Assembly (NCBI RefSeq): GCF_005795905.1
Contig: NZ_VAWE01000001.1
Coordinates: forward strand, 4,515,001 to 4,579,000
Origin: Streptomyces marianii
GTDB lineage: Bacteria > Actinomycetota > Actinomycetes > Streptomycetales > Streptomycetaceae
Direction: 5' to 3'
DNA length: 64,000 nucleotides
Below are positions 54,663-63,382 of the stretch, in pieces. The notes under the pieces were generated by a model, which was not told where the DNA came from, searched no databases, and saw only the letters and a list, made by a program, of their open reading frames with translations. The position numbers and the translations under genes are program-made. Positions within the stretch are counted from its first letter, which is position 1. Every line of letters starts with the position of its first letter.

Positions 54663-55079
54663 CTACTTGGCGCGCGGCTGGTTGAACCGGAGCATGTTCC
54701 CGGCCGGGTCGCGGAAGGCGCAGTCGCGGACGCCGTACGGCTGGTCCATGGGTTCCTGCAGCACCTCGCCGCCTGCGGCGCGGATCCGCTCGAACGTGGC
54801 GTCGACGTCGTCGGTCCGGAAGATCACGCCGCGCAGCATGCCCTTGGCCAGCAGTTCGGCCACCGCCTGGCGGTCGGCGTCCGTGGCGTTCGGGTCCGCG
54901 AGCGGCGGTTCGAGGACGATCTCCACGTCCGGCTGGGAGGGCGAGCCCACGGTGACCCAGCGCATGCCCTCGAAACCGACGTCGTTGCGCACCTCCAGGC
55001 CGAGGGCGTCGCGGTAGAAGGCGAGCGCCTTGTCGTGGTCGTCGACGGCGATGAAGCACTGCGAAAGCTTGATGTCCAT
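54663..55079 (-). CDS. VOC (glyoxalase/bleomycin-resistance fold) protein
   Basis: A 138-aa protein with two beta-alpha-beta-beta-beta units: CFIAVDDHDKALAFYRDALGLEV at the N-terminus and RDCAFRDPAGNMLRFNQP at the C-terminus. Members are dioxygenases, isomerases or binding proteins; the function is not known. Start ATG at 55079, 10 nt after the AraC-type gene, so the two form an operon. Confidence 0.9.
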   Translation of the reverse strand: MDIKLSQCFIAVDDHDKALAFYRDALGLEVRNDVGFEGMRWVTVGSPSQPDVEIVLEPPLADPNATDADRQAVAELLAKGMLRGVIFRTDDVDATFERIRAAGGEVLQEPMDQPYGVRDCAFRDPAGNMLRFNQPRAK

Positions 55080-55089
55080 GCCCGTCACG

Positions 55090-55518
55090 CTACGGACCGG
55101 CGGGGCCGCTCGCTTCTCCGTTCCTGACCGGCCTGGTGTGGATCTTCGCGATGCAGGCCGGGATTGCCGATCCATGGTCGTGGTCGCGTGCCCGGTAGGC
55201 GCTGGGGCTCTCGCCGACCAGCTCGGTGAACCGCGAGCTGAAGGACCCCAGCGAGGTGCAGCCGACCTCCATGCAGACCTCCGTCACGGACAGGTCGCCA
55301 CGCCGCAGCAGCGCCTTGGCCCGTTCGATGCGGCGGGTCATGAGGTAGCTGTAGGGCGTCTCGCCGTAGGCGGCCCGGAAACTGCGCGAGAAGTGCCCCG
55401 CCGACATGAGGGCGATGCGGGCAAGGGCCGGTACGTCCAGAGGCTGTGCGTAGTCGCGGTCCATCGCGTCACGGGCCCGGCGCAGCCTGACGAGGTCGGA
55501 GAGGGGTACACGGGACAC
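55090..55518 (-). CDS. AraC-family regulator (DNA-binding domain only)
   Basis: A 142-aa protein made almost only of the two AraC helix-turn-helix motifs (LDVPALARIALMSAGHFSRSFRAAYG; SVTEVCMEVGCTSLGSFSSRF). No sensor domain is present. The start is GTG at 55518 (SRVPLSDLVRLRRARD) or GTG at 55527. Control of the following VOC gene is likely. Confidence 0.87.
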   Translation of the reverse strand: MSRVPLSDLVRLRRARDAMDRDYAQPLDVPALARIALMSAGHFSRSFRAAYGETPYSYLMTRRIERAKALLRRGDLSVTEVCMEVGCTSLGSFSSRFTELVGESPSAYRARDHDHGSAIPACIAKIHTRPVRNGEASGPAGP

Positions 55519-55701
55519 GGTGGACACCGTACAGACCGGCCGGACGCCGGACGCGTGCGTTCGTGTGACCGCACCCCGTACCCGGTGTCCGGTCTCATTT
55601 AGGTCCGGGCGAGGCGGGCCCCTGACCTGCGGTGCCCGGACTTGAGTGAGTCGGGTTTCGCAAGGTCGTCTCACTCAGGTTCGGGTAAGCGGTCTTCTTG
55701 G

Positions 55702-56325
55702 TCAGATGTGGAGTTCGGGCGGGAAGCCGGTCCAGCGCAGTTCTGCGGGCAGGTGCCGCATGTCGTTGCAGAACAGCACGGAGGACGGCTTGCCGGGTGC
55801 GTATCGGATGACGGTCAGGGCTCCGTTGCTGTGGTTGAGGCCCATCCAGCGCCACTCGGGTGCGTCGAGGGCAGCTCGGATCAGCCATCCGATGAGGAAA
55901 TTGTGGGTGACGACCAGTTCATGGCGGGGGCGATCGCCCTCGACGGGGCCCGTGAATTCTGCGAGGGCCTCCCGGGCCAGTGCCGGACCGCGGTTGCGCT
56001 CCTCTTCCGGAACCTGAGTGAGGAAGCTGAGCATGGCGTCGGCCGAATCCGGCGGCAGCTCCTCCTTCGCAGGCAGGTAGGGGATGTAGTCGCCGGCCAG
56101 TTCCGACTGGTGCAGTGGGACGGCGTCAAGTCGTGTGCTGATCAGCTGGGCCGTCTGCCGCGCCCGGGGCAGCGGCCCGTGGTGGATCACCGAAAGCGGG
56201 GTGCTCTGAAGCCGTTCACCGAGGAGAACGGCCTGGCGCCGGCCGCTCTCCGTCAGGGTCGTCTCATCTTCTGACGCTGCACCGTGCCGGGCGAGGTAGA
56301 GGTATCGAGCGGCTGTGTCTGTCAT
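55702..56325 (-). CDS. Histidine phosphatase family protein
   Basis: A 207-aa enzyme of the phosphoglycerate-mutase-like fold. The phosphohistidine motif is LARHGAASEDE; LTESGRRQA, HHGPLPRARQTA and the second His in VVTHNFLIGWLI complete the site. The ATG at 56325 has GGAG at good distance; an in-frame ATG at 56346 would add seven residues. It opens the accessory part of the window, and its G+C is visibly lower than in the core genes. Confidence 0.85.
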   Translation of the reverse strand: MTDTAARYLYLARHGAASEDETTLTESGRRQAVLLGERLQSTPLSVIHHGPLPRARQTAQLISTRLDAVPLHQSELAGDYIPYLPAKEELPPDSADAMLSFLTQVPEEERNRGPALAREALAEFTGPVEGDRPRHELVVTHNFLIGWLIRAALDAPEWRWMGLNHSNGALTVIRYAPGKPSSVLFCNDMRHLPAELRWTGFPPELHI

Positions 56326-56414
56326 GTCCCGGGTCTCCGTCGTCATCCGTGATCTTGTGTGTCAGGGATGGACGCTGAGCTCTTCGTGCGCAGTTCCGTC
56401 CTGGTTGCGCTGAC

Positions 56415-56587
56415 TCAGTTGGCGATGAGTGTGGGGACGCCTTCGGGGTTGCCGAGCCGATACTCGATCTCCGCGGCTGACGACTTCACAGTCTTCGTGA
56501 GCCAGACGCGGCTGGTGCCGCGAATCGGGCTCTGGGTGGGGAAGGGCTGGTGCAACTGGGCGACGCGCTCTGGGCCGGCCTCGCCCT
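56415..56587 (-). pseudogene. C-terminal fragment of an unrecognised protein
   Basis: An open frame of about 55 codons ends ...IEYRLGNPEGVPTLIAN. It is joined directly after the TniB-like fragment but in another frame, and has no start of its own. The sequence has protein-like composition (SRVWLTKTVKSSAAEIEYRL). I do not recognise the family. Confidence 0.4.
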
Positions 56588-56833
56588 CTCCATGGAGGCG
56601 ATCAGCGACCGCCACTCGGCGTTGAGGGGGAAGGGGCCGGTGCGGAGGAGGACGCAGCGGCCCGCGAGTTGCTTGCCGCGGATTCCGATGAACAGCTCGG
56701 ACTGCTCGACGTTGGTGCCGGCATAGACGAAGGTCGCGGGCAGGTGCTCGGTGAAGTACTTCAGGTGGTCGGAGAGGTCTTCACCGGCGATGGTGGCGTG
56801 GTTGAGCAGGTGGATCTCGTCCACCTTACCGAC
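56588..56833 (-). pseudogene. TniB-like ATPase, C-terminal fragment
   Basis: A frame with VDEIHLLNHATIAGEDLSDH (Walker B region), HLPATFVYAGTNVEQSELF and RGKQLAGRCVLLRTGPFP, typical of the middle to C-terminal part of TniB/TnsC-like transposition ATPases of Streptomyces. It ends at EWRSLIASME, where the frame is lost. The N-terminal part of the same gene type lies 1.5 kb to the right, beyond an inserted MFS gene. Confidence 0.68.
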
Positions 56834-57024
56834 CGCAGGAACTCGGATACCGGCTCTGAACTGCAACGATTCATAGACTACATGTCGGTGACGTTGTATC
56901 ACCAGAGTCCTTCGTCTCTTGCGTCAGTAGTCTTCGAGAGGGCGGTGAGGCGAGCGTCGCCTGGTTGTTTCTGATGGTCCGTCACTGGCCCTCGACCAAC
57001 TTGAGGGTCCTATGGTCAGCGGTC

Positions 57025-58269
57025 ATGGCATCACTTGGCACCACGGAATCCGTTGTCTCCCCTCCCTCTCGAACGGTTCTTCCCCGGTCGTATTTGTGCT
57101 GGCTCGCGGGGACCCGAGTCTCTTTGGTCGGTGACGCTGCTCTCTACTTCGCTCTCGGCTGGGCGGCCAGTGCTCACGGCGGTCAGATGGCCGCGTTGGT
57201 GCTGACTGCGATCACGTTGCCGCGGACCGTGCTCCTGTTGCTGGGCGGGGCGGTAGGTGACCGCTTCGGTGCCCGCCGGGTGATGATCACCGGGGATGTG
57301 GTGATGCTCGCGGCTGTACTCGCCCTGGCCGTGGCGGCCCGGATCTGGGGGACGCCATCATGGATGCTGCTCGGGTTCGCCGCTGTGGTCGGGACCGTCG
57401 ATGCGTTCTATCTCCCCGCGACGGGAGCCATGCCCCGCCGCCTGGTGAGCAAGGAACAACTCCCCCGGGCGATGGCCCTGCAGCAGGCCGGCGGCCAGGT
57501 GGCCTCTCTGCTCGGGGCCCCGCTGGGGGCGGTGCTGGTGGCGGTGGCGGGCCTGAGCGGGACGGCTCTGGTCGACGCGGGCAGCTTCGCTGCCGTCCTG
57601 GCCGTCATGTTGTGGGTGCGGCCGGCGGCCGAGGCGGAGCGGTCTCCTCGCATGGAGAGCCTGCTTGCGGGGATCGCCGACGGGGTGAAGACCGCTGCGA
57701 CGGATCCCGTCCTTCGAACCGCGCTGCTGCTGACGGCAGCGGCTGCGGCGGGGCTGCTGCCGGCGGTTGCTCTGCTCGGCCCGCTGCTGGCCCGTTCCAA
57801 CGGCTGGGGGCCGGGATCGGCGGGCCTGGTCGCCGCAGGGCAGGGCGCCGGAATACTCCTGGCCGCGCTGCTGGCTGCCCGCCTGGGTCCTATGCGCCGG
57901 ATCGGCATGGGCACGAGCCTCGGTCTGGCGCTCGCTGCGGTGGGACTGGCCGGACTCGCGGCGGCTCCAGCCACTGCCGCAGCCATTGCCGCGGCAGTGG
58001 TCGTCGGTGCGGGGTCGGGCATGTTCGCGTGTCACATGGGCCCGCTGGTCCTGGCCGGTGCTCCGGGCACGCACTTGTCCCGGGTCCAGTCGTTGCTGAC
58101 GCTTGTGCAGAGCCTGGCGCTGGTGGTGGCGAACAACGTGCTGGGCTGGCTCGCGGACGCGGCGGGTGCCAGGAGTGCGATCGCGTTGTGCGCTGTCCTC
58201 GGCTGCGTGGCCGGGGTCACCGGTTTGGCCTCGCCCTCGCTGCGGGGTCTGCGTCAGGCCACGTCATAG
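57025..58269 (+). CDS. MFS transporter inserted in a tniB-like gene
   Basis: A 414-aa transporter with 12 hydrophobic helices (LGGAVGDRFGARRVMITGDVV is the loop 2-3 motif), like macrolide-efflux or enterobactin-exporter-type MFS proteins; substrate unknown. The ATG at 57025 lies 8 nt after TATGGT (57011-57016), a possible -10; in-frame starts upstream lack ribosome sites. It runs opposite to the transposition-gene fragments that flank it, and has its own terminator. Confidence 0.83.
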   Translation: MASLGTTESVVSPPSRTVLPRSYLCWLAGTRVSLVGDAALYFALGWAASAHGGQMAALVLTAITLPRTVLLLLGGAVGDRFGARRVMITGDVVMLAAVLALAVAARIWGTPSWMLLGFAAVVGTVDAFYLPATGAMPRRLVSKEQLPRAMALQQAGGQVASLLGAPLGAVLVAVAGLSGTALVDAGSFAAVLAVMLWVRPAAEAERSPRMESLLAGIADGVKTAATDPVLRTALLLTAAAAAGLLPAVALLGPLLARSNGWGPGSAGLVAAGQGAGILLAALLAARLGPMRRIGMGTSLGLALAAVGLAGLAAAPATAAAIAAAVVVGAGSGMFACHMGPLVLAGAPGTHLSRVQSLLTLVQSLALVVANNVLGWLADAAGARSAIALCAVLGCVAGVTGLASPSLRGLRQATS

Positions 58270-58294
58270 GACGGACGTCGAGCAGGACCGGGCC

Positions 58295-58330
58295 GGCGTT
58301 TCCCTCTCCAGCGACCGGGAGGGAAACGCC
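58295..58330 (+). terminator. Terminator of the inserted MFS gene
   Basis: A perfect 12-bp stem (GGCGTTTCCCTC and its complement) with a 12-nt loop, 25 bp after the MFS stop. Its right edge coincides with the place where TniB-like coding similarity resumes. Confidence 0.85.
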
Positions 58331-58689
58331 AGGACCCGGGTACCGCTGCCGGACGCGCAGTTCGTGCAGGCGGCCGAGCTGCTTGAGCGCGGTGGTCTTC
58401 CCGGTGGTCCATTCCCCGGAGACGATGAGTCCGCGGCGGGCGCCGTGCTCGCGCTGGTTGAGCAGGGTCAGCAGCCGCCCTTGGTGGGCGATGTCCTTGA
58501 CCGTGGACGTGCGCACGACCTGGAGTTCGGAGTCGTAGACGATGCGGGCCTCGTCGTAGGCGTCCCGCATCGGCGGGCTCAGGGCCTGCCTTCGACGAAC
58601 CGGCGCCAGGCCTCCAACCGGGTGGAGGGGTCCGTGCGGTCCTCGCCGGGCTCCGGCACTTCCTCGCCGTCCGTCTCCGGCGGGTTCAC
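58331..58689 (-). pseudogene. TniB-like ATPase, N-terminal fragment
   Basis: A GTG overlapping the TniA-like stop (58689) opens 36 codons (VNPPETDGEEVPEPG ... RRFVEGRP) that end in a stop. From 58570 another frame continues RDAYDEARIVYDSELQVVRT, IAHQGRLLTLLNQRE and the Walker A GEWTTGKTT, up to LRVRQRYPG. A short deletion with frameshift therefore separates the first two parts, and the MFS cassette separates them from the C-terminal part. Confidence 0.68.
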
Positions 58690-59090
58690 CACCACCGTTC
58701 GGCCTCCTTGCGTGCGTCGAAGATCTCCAGCGGGATCACGTCGGCGAGTTCGTCCTCGTCCGTCTCCACCGGTTCGGCAGCGGGCTCTTCGGCCGGCTCG
58801 TCCGGCCGGGGCCAGGACGGTTCGGCGGTGGCCCGGCTCCGGGCGGCGACCTTGCGGTCCCGGCGCGATGTGCGGGACGGATTCGCGGGTTTGTCCTCCG
58901 GACCGTCGGCGGCGCGGTCCAGCAGGGCGACGGCGGCCCGGGCAATTTCGTCCTCGGTTGCCGGATCGGTGCCGCGCTGGGCCAGGATGCGGCGGGCGTG
59001 GTCCCGGGCCGGTTCGCCCATCGGCGTCGGGACGGTGCGAAGGTGCCGCCAGACGGCGGTGATCCAGCCGCCTTCGCGGTGTTTGCGCAC
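58686..59090 (-). pseudogene. TniA/Mu-transposase C-terminal tail
   Basis: About 134 codons: DHARRILAQRGTDPATEDEIA, SRTSRRDRKVAARSRATAE and an acidic stretch ending VIPLEIFDARKEAERWW. This matches what I recall of the tail of actinobacterial TniA-type transposases, which are encoded just before tniB. The DDE catalytic domain is absent: upstream the frame meets Tn3-like sequence. Confidence 0.58.
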
Positions 59091-59092
59091 GC

Positions 59093-59421
59093 CTTGTGTA
59101 CCGGGACCGTCTCGCCCAGCGGGTAGTAGGTGGTGTTGCCCGCCGCCGTGTACCGGGCCACCAGCGCCGGGGCCCCGATCACGGGCCGGTGGGTGTGGTT
59201 GGACGAGCGGAACTCCAGCCCGTCCAGCAGCTTGATAAGCCCACGCCGGTAGTGGTTGGCAGGTCGAACCGGCCCCGGGGAAACCGGCCGAACTGCGTGT
59301 AGAACTTCAGCGACACCGCGAAGCCCAGTCGCGTCGCACCGCGCTCACCGGACACGAGCGGCTACTCGTCCCTCAACAGCGTCCAGTGCTCGACCAGGGC
59401 GTCCAAGTCCAAAGGGGTACG
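59093..59421 (-). pseudogene. Tn3-family transposase remnant with nonsense codon
   Basis: The N-terminal DUF4158-like segment reads LDLDALVEHWTLLRDE, then TAG at 59362-59364, then PLVSGERGATRLGFAVSLKF and YTQFGRFPRG in the same frame. A deletion follows, and a different frame gives LLDGLEFRSSNHTHRPVI and AAGNTTYYPLGETVPVHKA, an internal part of Tn3-family transposases. A CAG-to-TAG change explains the stop (Gln is usual there, from memory). Confidence 0.65.
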
Positions 59422-59609
59422 GGCCTTCCGCTCAACCCACTGGGTGAGGGCTGTCAGGCCGCGCCGGAAGGCCTGCTGTACCTTGCTCGGGTCCTTCGTC
59501 GTGCGCGTGCCGCTGGCGTGCCACAAGACGCCTGGGCGGGCTGCACGCCCAGCCTGGACAAGCCCTCCTGCTGCTCGCTCGACAGCTGCTCCCAGGCAGA
59601 ACGCCACGT
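59422..59609 (-). pseudogene. Helicase-associated-domain fragments
   Basis: Two adjoining frames read SAWEQLSSEQQEGLSRLGVQ and then PSKVQQAFRRGLTALTQWVE, both typical of the helicase-associated repeat domain in Streptomyces helicase-like proteins. A frameshift separates them, and the frame then enters Tn3 transposase sequence. No helicase core is present. Confidence 0.6.
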
Positions 59610-59613
59610 GACT

Positions 59614-61260
59614 TCAGCAGGTGGCCTTGATCGGCGATTCATCGCTCTCGTACTCCTCGCCGCATGTGATGCAGGTGTGGCCTGCCAGGTCGGGATCTTC
59701 CGAGACTTCGGCTGTTTGTCGCTCGCTACTCAGAAGCAGTAGTGCGTAGACACGGTCCAGGTTGTCCGCCTGGGCTTCCCAGGTCCACTGCTTCAGCAGT
59801 CCCGGGGCGGAGTACACCTCACGATATGCCTTGGGACGGGCAAGGACTGCCTTGACCGCACGGATGTAGTCCTCCGAGTCCTCGGCCTTGAAAACCTCAC
59901 CCTGGCCGGTCTTCTCGACCGTAGCGGCCATGGTCTTCACATCACTCACAACGAGCGGCAGCCTTGCGTGCGAGTACTCGAAGAACTTGGTGATCAGGGC
60001 GATCTCGTGGTTCGGCCAGTGGTGGATCGGGATGACTCCAACGTCCGCGGCCGAGAGAAACGGAACGACCTGGTAATGCGGAACATAGGGCAGGATGTGC
60101 AGCCGATCCGCCGCTCCGAGTTCCTCGGCCCGCTGCGCCAGACTCTTCATGTACGCCGAGTCGGTTCGTAGCACGACTAGCGCTACATGCAGATCAGGCA
60201 GGGCTGGCAACGACTCGACCATGATGTCGAGGCCGCGCTGTGGGGCCGCCGCGCCGCTGTACACGCACAGCGGAACATCGGGGCCAATGCCGCACAGCCC
60301 ACGCAGATCCGGAATCGGCTCCGCGGCATGCTCGGGCGCCACCTCCTCTTCGGGCGCGTTGAGCACCACAAACGGTCGTGCTCTGAGGTTGTGCTCCTTG
60401 GCCAGCAAATCAGCCAGGGTGTCGGACACAGTCACGACGGCGTCTGCGTACGGAGCGTACTCACGCTCGTGGGAGATCTGGGCAACGTGCCAGCGCGGAT
60501 GCGGGTCCCACGGCTTGATGCCCGAGACCAGCTCGTGCGCGTCCCAGACCAGCTTGACGTCACGCCCCTCGGCTCGTGCGCGGAGCGCCGCCCTGGCCCC
60601 GACTCCGAGCATGCGGAAGTCGTTGGCGTGGATCAGATCGGGCTTGAGTTGGTCAATGACTTTCCCGTACGCCAGCTCCAGGTCCCACAAGTGCGGGTCG
60701 AGCCTGCGCCAGGCTCGGTTGCCCATGGTCCGCAGCCAGAATGCGGTCGTGACACGGTCGAGAAGCGAATCCATCCGCTTGCGGCGCTTCTCGAGGATCC
60801 GCGTCTGCCTGGCCCGCAACCTGATCCAGAGGCTCTGCACTCTGGCCGCAATGCGCGGTATGACCAGTTGGAGTGTGGCCGCCGTCGAACCCTGCTGCCG
60901 GGCGAGGATACGACGCGTGTTGAGGTCGACGCGCCAGGCCATGGACTTCTGCCTGCGGAATGAGGCGAGGGGGCCGGGCGGGTAGGCCAAGGGCGCACGG
61001 AGGACAGCACGACGGTATTCATGCCGGCGTCGCTTCATAGGCCCGGGCACATGCAGGAGCCTGACCTCGGCGCCACCGATCTGCCAGGACTGTGTCTCCT
61101 TGGTGGGCGACTTGCCGACGAGGAAGACGTCCCAGCCCGCCGCCGCTGCGGACCGCGCTTCCTTTTGGACGCGCGAGTCGCCGTTGACGCCATTATCGAC
61201 GAGCATGACGATACGACCGCGAGTGCCACCCCGCTGGGCCAAATTACAGCAATGCTTCAT
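59614..61260 (-). CDS. GT4-type glycosyltransferase with Cys-rich tail
   Basis: A 548-aa GT-B-fold glycosyltransferase. The N-terminal domain has VMLVDNGVNGDSRVQKEARS and DLIHANDFRMLGVGA. The C-terminal donor-binding domain has PLCVYSGAAAPQRGLDIMV and IPIHHWPNHEIALITKFFEYSHARLPLV with the usual E near the end. The insertion at about 85-180 is rich in Arg. The last 30 residues (HTCITCGEEYESDESP ...KATC) with three Cys look unusual and lie next to a rearrangement junction. G+C is visibly lower than in the core genes, so it is probably acquired. The sugar and acceptor are unknown. Confidence 0.85.
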   Translation of the reverse strand: MKHCCNLAQRGGTRGRIVMLVDNGVNGDSRVQKEARSAAAAGWDVFLVGKSPTKETQSWQIGGAEVRLLHVPGPMKRRRHEYRRAVLRAPLAYPPGPLASFRRQKSMAWRVDLNTRRILARQQGSTAATLQLVIPRIAARVQSLWIRLRARQTRILEKRRKRMDSLLDRVTTAFWLRTMGNRAWRRLDPHLWDLELAYGKVIDQLKPDLIHANDFRMLGVGARAALRARAEGRDVKLVWDAHELVSGIKPWDPHPRWHVAQISHEREYAPYADAVVTVSDTLADLLAKEHNLRARPFVVLNAPEEEVAPEHAAEPIPDLRGLCGIGPDVPLCVYSGAAAPQRGLDIMVESLPALPDLHVALVVLRTDSAYMKSLAQRAEELGAADRLHILPYVPHYQVVPFLSAADVGVIPIHHWPNHEIALITKFFEYSHARLPLVVSDVKTMAATVEKTGQGEVFKAEDSEDYIRAVKAVLARPKAYREVYSAPGLLKQWTWEAQADNLDRVYALLLLSSERQTAEVSEDPDLAGHTCITCGEEYESDESPIKATC

Positions 61261-61423
61261 TTGCAGGTTCTTTCAGTTCTGCGACACAAGGCACAGTGAG
61301 GCCGAAGGTGTCGAAATCCTGCAGAGAGGCGGCACGGGGGCGAAACGCACCCGCTTCGGTTCTCCCTGTGGCGTAGTCCCTCACATAGCGGCGGGCCGCT
61401 GGTAGGACAAGAGCAGAAAAGGG

Positions 61424-61458
61424 GTGCGGGGACCCCACCCCCGTCGGGGTCCCCGCAC
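61424..61458 (-). terminator. Terminator after the CU044_5270-like gene
   Basis: A perfect 13-bp stem (GTGCGGGGACCCC and its complement) with a 9-nt loop. On the minus strand it is followed by CCCCTTTTCTG, a T-rich run. It lies 18 bp after the stop at 61477. Confidence 0.9.
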
Positions 61459-61476
61459 ACGTCGGGCGGCCGTTGG

Positions 61477-62658
61477 TCAACGGGCCGTGAGCCACGTCCT
61501 GCTGAGGGCGATGGCCTTGAGCTCGTCCAGGGTGATGAGTGGAGCGGCTCCTCGCTTGGCGGACTTCGGGGTCGGGGCGTTGTACGCCGTGAAGATCATG
61601 CTGAGACCGTTCACCCGGTTCACGCCGACCTGCAGTTCGATGACCCCGGGCTGGCTGCCAGGCCGGCTGCGGGCGCTGATCTTGGTCCCGTCGGGCAGTA
61701 CCTTGGCGTCCACCATGGTGGCCGCCGCCCACCGGGTCGCGTCGATATAGGTCTCGGCGCCGTTTCCGTCGGACACCACGACATGCCCCTCGGCGCCGGA
61801 GGAAGCGCCCTCCGAGGACACGTTCAGCCGCTCGGGCAGCAGGTACTTGAGAATGGGCAGCATGTCGCCCGGTTCGGCCTCGGAGCCCGGCGCCACCGTG
61901 CCGAAGGCGTTCGGCTCTCCGGCGGGGGTGAGGGAGCCGTCGGCGAACATCGCCAGATGGCGCAGCTTGCCGGGGTTCATGCGCGGGTTGTGGCCCTGGG
62001 GTGGGACAGAGCCCGACACCTGCACGTTCTGGGTGCTGGTCTCGATGACGTAGCCGTTCGGGGAGACCGTGGTGACCGCCCACTTCTTGACGCCGCCGGC
62101 CTTGCCCGCTTCCGTGTAGCCCTTCACGGCCCGGTCGCCTGGCTGGTTGGTGCACTCCTCGTACGGTGAGCCCTTCGTGTCCGGGCAGACGAGCAGCTTC
62201 TTCACCCCGGCGTCCGCGGGGTCGGCGCGGCGTACGGACAGCGTGACCTTCTCCTCGCCGAAGCTGGTGTCGAAGACGATGGACGCGGTCGCGGGCCTGG
62301 CCGCGTCGGTGCTGCCCGAGCTCTCCACAGCGGGTTTCATGACAACGATCCCGGACCTGTTCATGGCGTTCTCCAGGATGCCGCCGATCTCCTCGGCGGT
62401 GATCGCGAAGTGGTCGTAGTCCCGAGGGGGCGTGGGCGTTGCTGCGGACTCGTCGGCGCGTTCGCCACCGCTCAGATACACCCCACCGGTGGCGATCAGC
62501 GTCACGGCCAGCGTGCTGCCGGCCACGATGCCCGCGCGCCGGCGGGCCACCCGGCGTCGGCCCCGGGTCAGACCGCCTGCCACGAGGACGCGATGGTCTG
62601 CGGTGAACGTGCCCCCGGTGTTCTGGAGCACCTTGCCGAGTTCGTCTTCAAAGGGCAT
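61477..62658 (-). CDS. CU044_5270-family membrane-anchored protein
   Basis: A 393-aa protein: about 42 cytoplasmic residues rich in Arg, one membrane helix (IVAGSTLAVTLIATGGVYL, about 44-62), and a large exported domain with a Cys pair (LLVCPDTKGSPYEECT). Proteins of this type are commonly encoded after SigE-family sigma factors in actinobacteria and may act as sensors or anti-sigma partners. ATG at 62658, 62 nt after the sigma gene, so they form an operon. Confidence 0.82.
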   Translation of the reverse strand: MPFEDELGKVLQNTGGTFTADHRVLVAGGLTRGRRRVARRRAGIVAGSTLAVTLIATGGVYLSGGERADESAATPTPPRDYDHFAITAEEIGGILENAMNRSGIVVMKPAVESSGSTDAARPATASIVFDTSFGEEKVTLSVRRADPADAGVKKLLVCPDTKGSPYEECTNQPGDRAVKGYTEAGKAGGVKKWAVTTVSPNGYVIETSTQNVQVSGSVPPQGHNPRMNPGKLRHLAMFADGSLTPAGEPNAFGTVAPGSEAEPGDMLPILKYLLPERLNVSSEGASSGAEGHVVVSDGNGAETYIDATRWAAATMVDAKVLPDGTKISARSRPGSQPGVIELQVGVNRVNGLSMIFTAYNAPTPKSAKRGAAPLITLDELKAIALSRTWLTAR

Positions 62659-62720
62659 GCGGAACCACCAGCTCCTGATCTGGGCCGAACATCAAAAGGG
62701 GTCAAGGGACGACGGACGGG

Positions 62721-63233
62721 CTAGAGAGCCGCGACCAACTCGGAGTGGCTGTCGCCCAGCCGCTCACGCAACCGGGCCAGGGCCCGGGTCGAACGGGTGC
62801 GCACCGCGGCGGAACTGACGTGCATCACGTCCGCGGTCTCTTCGATGGTGCGGTCCTCCCAGTACCGGAGCACCACCACGGCGCGGTCCTTGGGCGCGAG
62901 CTCCGCCAGCGCGGCGAGCAGCGCGATCCTCAGCGCCGGGTCGTCGCCGTGGCCGGAGGCGGTGTCGGGCAGTTCCGCCAGCGGACGTTCCCCTGTGGAG
63001 CGCAGCCTGCGGTGGCTGAGGAAGGTCCGTACGAGGACGGTCTGGGCGTAGGCAGCGGGGTTGTCGATCCGGGCGATCCGGCTCCACATCGCGTACATCC
63101 GGCCGAGTGTCTCCTGGACGAGGTCCTCGGCGAGATGGGTGTCGCCGCTGGTCAGCAGGCACGCGGAGCGGTAGAGATGTCCGGCGCGGCTGACCGCGAA
63201 GTCCCTGAACTCGTCCGCGCGGGCCGATCTCAT
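62721..63233 (-). CDS. SigE-family ECF RNA polymerase sigma factor
   Basis: A 170-aa sigma-70 ECF protein of the actinobacterial SigE family (TIGR02983 type). Region 2 contains LYRSACLLTSGDTHLAEDLVQETL, and region 4 contains WEDRTIEETADVMHVSSAAVRTRSTRAL. The ATG at 63233 has GGGGGAAGG upstream; an in-frame ATG at 63248 is the alternative. The downstream membrane protein is its likely regulator or partner. Confidence 0.92.
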   Translation of the reverse strand: MRSARADEFRDFAVSRAGHLYRSACLLTSGDTHLAEDLVQETLGRMYAMWSRIARIDNPAAYAQTVLVRTFLSHRRLRSTGERPLAELPDTASGHGDDPALRIALLAALAELAPKDRAVVVLRYWEDRTIEETADVMHVSSAAVRTRSTRALARLRERLGDSHSELVAAL

Positions 63234-63382
63234 GCCTTCCCCCTTCATGCTCCATGGTGTCGCTTGTGCCGCTTGCGACGTCCTCCATCTGTTCGACGCG
63301 CCACCCCCTGCCGAATGTTTCACCCGCCTTTTCCAGCAGAGGGCCGGGCGTGCCACGACGCCCGGCCCGCACCCTCGTCCGC

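Noticed and set aside
59614..61260. Part of a biosynthetic or capsule gene cluster
   Set aside because: Only one glycosyltransferase is present, flanked by pseudogenes and a sigma factor; no other sugar or export genes are near.
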